The notes below the pieces were generated by a model that did not search any database, was not told where the DNA came from, and worked only from the letters and a program-made list of their open reading frames with translations. Positions 56,801-64,000 of a stretch of 64,000 bases of DNA are shown here, piece by piece. Within the stretch, counting starts at the first letter, position 1; every line of letters starts with the position of its first letter. The position numbers were made by a program, and so were the translations under genes. The stretch comes from Sphagnum compactum. Taxonomy: Eukaryota > Bryophyta > Sphagnopsida > Sphagnales. The stretch lies in NCBI GenBank assembly GCA_965153455.1, contig OZ234496.1, positions 15,244,304 to 15,308,303 of the forward strand, read 5' to 3'.

Positions 56801-59800
56801 TTAGATATCGTTTAAAATTTTCTACCAAATAACATTGTTACAAAAAATGTTGTAATGTAATAATATTTAAATATCAAAGTGGATGCGAAGGGTTTAAATC
56901 CTTTCATTTACCACTTTATTGCATCTCGGGTTCATAGCAAACTTATAATACCTAATGAGTTCTCTAATGGTACATTGCATAAGTTTCTTTTTAAGCTTAT
57001 GTGGCTTAATATGGGTTTAAGTTAGGTCTTCAAAGGTATATGGTTTACTTTATGTTTAGAATAGGTTGTGTAGTTTAGGTCGTTTACTTTAAATGGCCTA
57101 GGTTATGCCTTGCACGCCATGTGCCATCATCTAATTGAATCAAATGAATAAAATTTTAGTTTGGTGCATGCCAAGTGGCATCATATAATTGGATCAAATA
57201 ATTTAAAAAAATTTAATCTAAAAAATTTAATTAATCACTTTGAATGGACTTTCAAATCTAGGGATAAATGAACAAACTTAAATGGATTATTTCAACACTT
57301 TCTATTGGCCCACTTAACATATTTCAACCAAAAAAAAACCCTTCCATGATTATTTTTTTGGACATGGACACAGAATCGCACATGGGAAAAACAAAACAAA
57401 AATAAATTTGTGTCATAAGAAAATTAGAAAACAATGATATGTACTATTATTATAAAAAAATGTTTAAAGAAAACACCAACATGGATCTATTGTGTGGGTT
57501 TTTCATGGACCTTAATGTGCTCATTTGAAATATTAACAAAATTGTTTGTTTCAACATGGGTTTTTTTTTAAATCTCAACTTGTCGGATTCATGTTCACTT
57601 CAAAATTATAGCATTAGTCTTTGCATTGCATTGGCATTTCACATTATTCCATCCATGTGCTTCCTCACCTCTTTTAATTTTTGGCATTTGAAAACATATT
57701 CTTTAAATAACTTATGTCAAACATATAATACACACCTATATTGGTTTTTGTGCTCAAAGACAAGTGTTATATAATAGGTCACAAGTGATGAGTAAAAGAA
57801 AAGGTTACTACTAAATTTAAGTTGTAAAAATAGTCCCTAACGTGAAAAAATTAATTGACCTCCATGAAGTGCATGTACACCTTCTGTCCATCATGACACA
57901 AAAGTTTTTCAAAAACATCATAATTGGCAAAATATATGTATATAATGGAAAAATATGTTTTGAAGATTAAAATTTGTTTTTATTTTACCCCCAATGAATC
58001 AAACCATCACCAAGTATTCCAAATCAAGATCCTTGTGAACGGTGAATTTATAGTTTTTTTATAAGTTTCATTGCGTAGAAACACATTTTTTTGACCCATG
58101 TTTCATCTTTTGATAATTCTGGTGGGAAAATGTTTTGAATTTAATCAAGAATGAAGCGATTGCATGACATACTAAACTACAAAAAGACGTTACTACCCAA
58201 TGATTTGCTTGTGTTTCCAATTCGGCTATAGTGTATTTATCCATTGACTTCTTCCATCTAATCTTGTGCAAATATTTACATGAATACATAAGGTAAATTT
58301 GAGAAGGATTTGTTCACAAATTTTAATTGTATTTTTTTTTCAACTATTTGTGAATAAATTCACACACCTATCCATCACTTGGTCATTATTGCAGTCTTTG
58401 TGACTAAACATTGTCATTTTTACACTTGGAGAATTTGTTATCATAAAAGACCCACCATACTTCCAAAGATGGGACACATGTTTCACATTTTTTTTCCTTT
58501 TTTAAATAAAATGGAACCCAATAGGAACGCACTGACAATGCTTTTGTTGTAAATTAATTATGAATATTTTGTTATCTCATCGAACCCCTTCAATGTTTCG
58601 GGTCATTTTTTTTTGAGATCTTATAATGAACCATGGCCAAACCATATGATCCCTTTCATAAAGTTAGGGGTGCTATAGCCTTTGTTTTAAAAGTGGTCCA
58701 ATATCCATGCACTTTCAAAGTTTGCCCAATGACAATTTTTTTGGAACGTAGTATGCTTTAATAAAAAAATTCACATCCATTAAAGATTTTCAGAAAAATA
58801 AAGCTTTGTGTTAAATCTTAAACATTTTAAAGGGAATACTTAAAATGCTTAAATAGACACTTACTAGTGTGTTAGTTCTTACACTATTGATATTTATTGT
58901 TTTATCATGTACAATATTTGATAATGTTAATTAAGTAGTTTACACAATCCCTGAGAATCCAATGACATGCCCAACATTAATTGATTTTCAAACATTAAAC
59001 GAACCCATATTGATAAAAAGTTAATGAAATTCCACAAAAATGAAATTTTAAAAAATAATTATTATGTACATATATTCATAAAAAAATCAATTCCTAGTAA
59101 AAAGAAAACAATAAAAATGCCCCATAACTAAAATTAACACGATGGAAAGGTTTAAATAGTTTTATTTTTCATTCAATCCGATGTTTCTTAACAAAGGAAA
59201 ACCATCTAGCTCAAAAAAAAATGTTGAAGAATACTAATTTTTCAAAAAAAAAACAATCCAAACAAATCCAACAACTGAAATCAACAAGGGGGAAAAATTT
59301 TAATATATATTTTTCATTAAAGCTTATGCTGTTTTATAATTAAAAAAAACCATCTCACTTTTAAAAATAAAAGGCCCAATAAACCAATTTTTTAACGAAG
59401 GATGTGATAAACCTAAATTTTCATTTAAAAACTTTTTGAAAAGTAATGTAAAGTGTAAATAACATGATTTAATTAATAATTTTTATGAATTGACTTGTTT
59501 TAAATATTGTCATACATTGAGATGTGTTGTTGTTAGAAACATTATTAATGTTGATGAGATTAAAAATTATGTGATAGGTTCACAAAGGAGTTTGTTATGA
59601 ATTACATTAAATTAAGGTTTTTTTTTTTTGGTTACATGCTTTTGAAACCTTATATTCAACACAACTTTTTGAGAAAAAAGTGAGTTTAGAGGGTATAATA
59701 TTGTAATCATAGAAAATTATAAATCCCATGCACGTTATGACAATGATTATTTCTTTTCAATCATTGTTTTGTCACTTAGTATGTGATGTATTTTGAAAAA

Positions 59801-62690
59801 AAATAAAAAATAAAAAATAAATCATAGTCAAATTTAACTATAGAATTTTGAATGCCATATTTTTTATATATACATTAAAAAAATTGGTTTCCAAAATTTC
59901 TTTTTTCACAAATATTTTATGGAAAAAATTATTTGTGCATACTAATATGGATTATATATTTTTTGATAAATGAACTTTATTACCATTTAACCAATAATAC
60001 CAAATTAAATTATCACTTAAAATTTTTGAAATCTAAATTTTGTGTGCATTATTATTTTTATTCAAATGAGCTAATCATCTATGCATTTACACTTCATATA
60101 TTAGCTTGTTCCATTTTAAACATTTAAAAATTTCATACTAAGTTTCATTTGGATCTTTCATTTGTTTTATGATGGTTTTAATTAATCAATATTCACCTTG
60201 GCCCTTTCATTAACAAAATGAAATACTACACTTGAAGAATTATGGTTAAAGTTTCTTCAATATGAAAAAACCTATTAGTAAATCAAGAACTATCTATTAC
60301 ATGCCAATAAATAATAATATCAAAAGAACTTTGAGCTCAATTTTTTTTTGTTAGTAAATGTCATTCTCTCATCACATATTTCATTAGTTTTTTTTGGTTA
60401 GTTTTCAATTACTAAAGTTTATAATGGAGGGCGATTTAATATTAGCTCTTATATATGTTTTAGTTATTGATCAATTTTTTTCAAAAATTCTAAATAATCT
60501 GTCACTAGAGGTATTATGCAAGGAAGATCTTCATTTCTAAGAACCTAGAAAAATGGGATTTTAAAAAGTCCATGCAAAAGATTGATAAATGGAATAACTT
60601 GTAAATCTTTGAAAATAGGAGAGAGATTAGTACCTCGTGATGGTCTTTGCTACAAATCACAGTTTAATGGAAAACGCTTCAGATGACACTGAAAAGTAAT
60701 GAACACCAAAATGATGTGAATTGGGGAGCTTAAGAGATGCTTGTGATGACATACATGAACAACCCAAAGTTTCTTATGGGGAGCATTTCAAATGAAGCAT
60801 ACTAGGTGTGTGAAGGCATTAGATTAGTAAATGTTACCTATTTTTTTGAATGGTTTGTATATTATGTATTGAAAACTAATTTTTTCAAATTTGATAATTT
60901 TTTATGTCTATAACATTGTTGGTCTTGTTTGGATGTAAATTTAATCTAATGTTCACATTAATTTTTTTTTTCATCTTTTTGTTTCATTGTGCCTAATGCA
61001 AACATAATTACACTTAAAAAAAAGTTTTGAATTATAGATGCTTATAAAAGTTTTGCATGACTCATTTGAATAATAAAAATGCAAGTTTTGAAACAATGAA
61101 ACTTCGAGACATGTAATGATAATTTAAAATGATAACAATGAAAATCTTAAAATGTTCATTTAGATCATCTCCAAATGAAACCTCAAAATTTTATTATAAA
61201 AGCCTTGAGTTGTACTTACCTATAATGGCTAAACACGTTGAATCACAAAAAAAATGAAACTCTAAGCACATAATGAGAATTGGAGTGATAACAATAAATA
61301 AAATTAAAATGTTTGTCCAAATGACTTTGTAATGGTGCCAAATCTTAGATGAAGTTTTCAATCCAGCCCAAAGCCAAAAAGAAAAGAAAAACAATCATTA
61401 ACCATTTAAAACCTCATGAGAAAAAAAGATCAAATAAATATAAATTAAAATGTGATTTTTTGTTGTGACAAAGGTAGATTTCATAAAGACATCTTAAGGA
61501 TTAGCTTTTGTCACTTTATCATCAACACATCTATGAAGACTTGAATTTGTAATGACATTTCAAATTTGAAAATTAAGGCCAAGAATGCAAATTCTCTAAT
61601 GCAAGAGCACAAGCTTCAACATGTGATGACAATATATAACTGTTAAAACTCTAAAAAATCGAAATGTTTGAACACAATAATTGTATTGGATTTGAAATGT
61701 AACATGTGCATACTTCTAAAATTTTTAATTTTATGAATTGTTATTTTATAGAAACTTTTCCTCAATGAAAACATGTAATATTCACACAAGGGACAACAAA
61801 TGTGAATCGACATAATTTTCAAACAATTTAACAATGTCATTAGCAAAAACATATTTTCATCTTTCTTTCGCACAAAAATTACAACAATTATTTAGTGAAA
61901 AAAAAAACCATGAAAAGTATGAGGTGGGCTCGGAAGCATGCATTTGTCTTTTTTTGGACCAAAAATTTCAAAACAACTTTACAAGCTCATGTATTCGTTT
62001 GAAATATACTTAATTAAATCAAATGATATCTTGAGGCTTTCCAATGGCCTATGAATCGCTTAAATCAAACATGGATTGCCCATTTAAACCCCACTTTGAT
62101 TTTGGAATTTGAAACAAAACATACAGAATTATTTCATCATTTTCAAATATATAATTGAAACAAACAAATCAAAATGGGAACAAATTACTTTGCAAGTAGT
62201 AGATCAAAATGTTTTATAAATAGAAATAGAATCAAACAAATAAAATTGTTTATAAATTTTCAAGGATTTGAACCTTGTCTATATAGCCATCTTATCAAAC
62301 AATCTTCCATTGAAGTCTTGAAAATAGTCAAACATGAAACAATACAATTTCAAACAATGAATAAATAAACACTTAATAAAAGAAATGCTTAGAAAACATT
62401 AAGAAGCAACAAAACCATTAAACAGATTAGCAAGCATTTAACAATGCAGCCAATTAGTTACAAAATAAAAAAGACAAAAACAAACAAGCAAACAAATAAG
62501 CAAAACAAAAAGAACTATTATTGAACAAATTAACACATGAGTTAGCAAATATGTTAATTCCTAATTTGAAAAGTGTGTGTGCACACTTCCTTGCTCAAAA
62601 TCAAAAGTAAAAATTTGAATAGAAATTTTTAGCAACAAAAGGTATGCTCATGAATTTATAAAGACATGGGTTTGGTCGAATGGCCCCATG
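56801..62690. other. AT-rich gene desert
   Basis: Very AT-rich, with many A and T homopolymers. Open frames up to about 76 residues have no motif. I see no RNA gene or definable element. Confidence 0.5.
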
Positions 62691-63277
62691 TTCAAATGGA
62701 TACATTAGAGCTGACCATAACACCAGCAACCATCAGCAACAATGAAAAAACATTCAGGTGCTTATGTTCTTCCTGATCAGAGCTACTCCTATCAACTACT
62801 GACAGATGTGGAATGATCCTGAACACTTGCATCGAGATCCTCTTTGAGTCCTAACAATGCAGAAGAACTACAACACAGCCTGACCAATCAATAGAATCAC
62901 AACATTGTTCTTAGGTTCCCAAATCTGACAGGACATTGGCAATCAAAACAAAATAGGTAATAGATTGTACTCAACTCAAGTTAACAGAAACAAGTGTACC
63001 AGACATCTGAATAGGTATCAGGACTGTTGGAAGAGCACCAGGAAGAAATAAGAACATCCTTCACTTGGATTATCACATATAGGGCATAAGAAAATTATGG
63101 AACATGAGACTTTTAAGCTCCTGTGGCCTAATCCCGCATCATACAAAGTCTCTCCTTCAGGGAAAAGCAAAAAGAAAGTAACACTGTTTCCATTCATAAT
63201 TTGCATCCCTTCAGATTTTAGTATTAACTATAAAACTATTTAGGTTTGCAGGAATCTTGAGTGAGCTTACTGGGTGT
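62691..63277 (-). other. Probable 3' untranslated region and flank of the right-edge gene
   Basis: Composition becomes less AT-rich next to the stop codon at 63280-63278 of the minus-strand gene. No coding exon was recognised here. The frames present are short. Confidence 0.4.
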
Positions 63278-64000
63278 CTAATATGGCCTGTAACGTGGCT
63301 CCAATCTAGAACCACGATGACCACCTGGAATACCCCCTCCTTCAGCTGTTTGGAGCGGACCCACATTGCCGTATGTGCCCCACTGAATCCATCCACAAGG
63401 AAATGGTTCAGACTATGTCACATCCAACATACAGGTTTAGAACAATTGCACTAAAACAATCAGAATTATTGTTTCTATCTGACTGACATAAGCAAGTCAG
63501 AATCATTCAGGATCTTGTAACCACCCATGTGCAAGCTTCAATCAAATGGGACACAGACATATTCACCAATCAAGAAGTTAAGACCAATCATGCTCTGATG
63601 GGCTAGATCCTCCACATGTCAGCTTTAAAATAGGACATGAACATAAATGTAAAATGCTAAAATGACAAATAATCTGCAGTCAGTGGGAATCTAGTGGGAA
63701 TCTACAGAGCCTTGTCTGTTAGAAGAACTGTTTCAGCTATTAGTCAGCATCTTTGACATGTTCACAGGAGTAGATCACTAATTCAAAACTTGGCCTTTAC
63801 TTTAAAGTTGTCCTGAAGTCCTGATTAACCACTCTTATGCCTGTTATTCTTGAGACCTCTCAATGTCCAGTCAACAAACCAAGAAAGGACTGGGAGAAAA
63901 AATTATCTGGATACGATAACTTACCCCAGAATTGAAATCCAAGTTGCCTTGAATGCCTCCATAACCACTGCCTGGTAGAGGTGCATTGCTTCCTCTGATG
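63278..64000 (-). CDS. C-terminal exons of a Gly-rich protein, possibly RNA-binding (partial)
   Basis: Two minus-strand exons. The first, 64000-63925, is open at the window edge and encodes RGSNAPLPGSGYGG then IQGNLDFNSG, ending at a good donor (GTAAGT). The second, 63382-63278, encodes WGTYGNVGPLQTAEGGG then IPGGHRGSRLEPRYRPY and a TAG stop, after a CAG acceptor. The junction is phase 0, and the intervening 542 bp is read as one intron, although a further small exon cannot be excluded. The Gly/Asn/Pro/Arg-rich tail resembles disordered ends of plant RNA-binding proteins such as hnRNP A/B-like RRM proteins. No folded domain lies in the window, so the family is not established. The rest of the gene lies beyond 64000. 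Confidence 0.6.

Noticed and set aside
62262-62278. tRNA T-arm-like stem-loop on the minus strand (CAAGG-TTCAAAT-CCTTG)
   Set aside because: The T arm is perfect, but no D arm, anticodon arm or acceptor pairing could be built around it.

Overview
This is a 64 kb piece of nuclear DNA from a land plant. The evidence is spliced genes with ordinary GT-AG introns, TTTAGGG-type telomere-like tracts, a decayed Ty1/copia retrotransposon, MITE-like elements and two protein families with plant-specific architectures (a CCH-type copper chaperone and a C2-GRAM-VASt protein). Most of the window is very AT-rich, gene-poor and made of old repeats. The two complete genes diverge noticeably from the seed-plant sequences I know, so a seed-free plant such as a fern is my guess. 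That is inference only.

Layout. 1-9.4 kb is AT-rich intergenic DNA with a broken copia pol fragment (about 2.54-3.85 kb, minus strand) and a TAGGTACCTA-type low-complexity block (6.1-6.8 kb). 10.99-13.56 kb on the minus strand holds gene 1, a CCH/ATX1-like copper chaperone. It can be assembled as four coding exons, the first encoding only four residues, and it carries an exceptionally long Lys/Glu-rich tail. Its upstream side (13.6-14.55 kb) is full of trinucleotide and GA repeats. 14.5-43.4 kb is intergenic. It contains three copies of one dispersed element with terminal inverted repeats (14.56, 27.89 and 42.79 kb), two small TIR elements (20.5 and 40.5 kb), several telomere-like patches, tandem duplications and a 139-bp GC-rich insert bounded by an 11-bp direct repeat (43.2 kb).

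44.88-51.67 kb on the plus strand holds gene 2. I reconstructed it as 18 phase-consistent exons encoding 619 residues: a membrane segment, a C2 domain, a GRAM domain and a VASt domain. This is the architecture of Arabidopsis BAGP1 (BAG-associated GRAM protein 1). Its introns and upstream region carry four separate tandem-repeat blocks (91, 67, 55 and 45 bp). 51.7-62.7 kb is AT-rich and includes a 69-bp tandem repeat at 53.9-54.8 kb. The right edge (63.28 kb to the end, minus strand) holds the last two coding exons of gene 3, a Gly-rich protein that may be RNA-binding and whose body lies outside the window.

The three genes have no evident pathway in common: cytosolic copper handling, a membrane-anchored lipid-binding-type adaptor, and a possible RNA-binding protein. 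Exon models were derived by hand from frame continuity, splice consensus and resemblance to known families. No alignment or transcript data were available.
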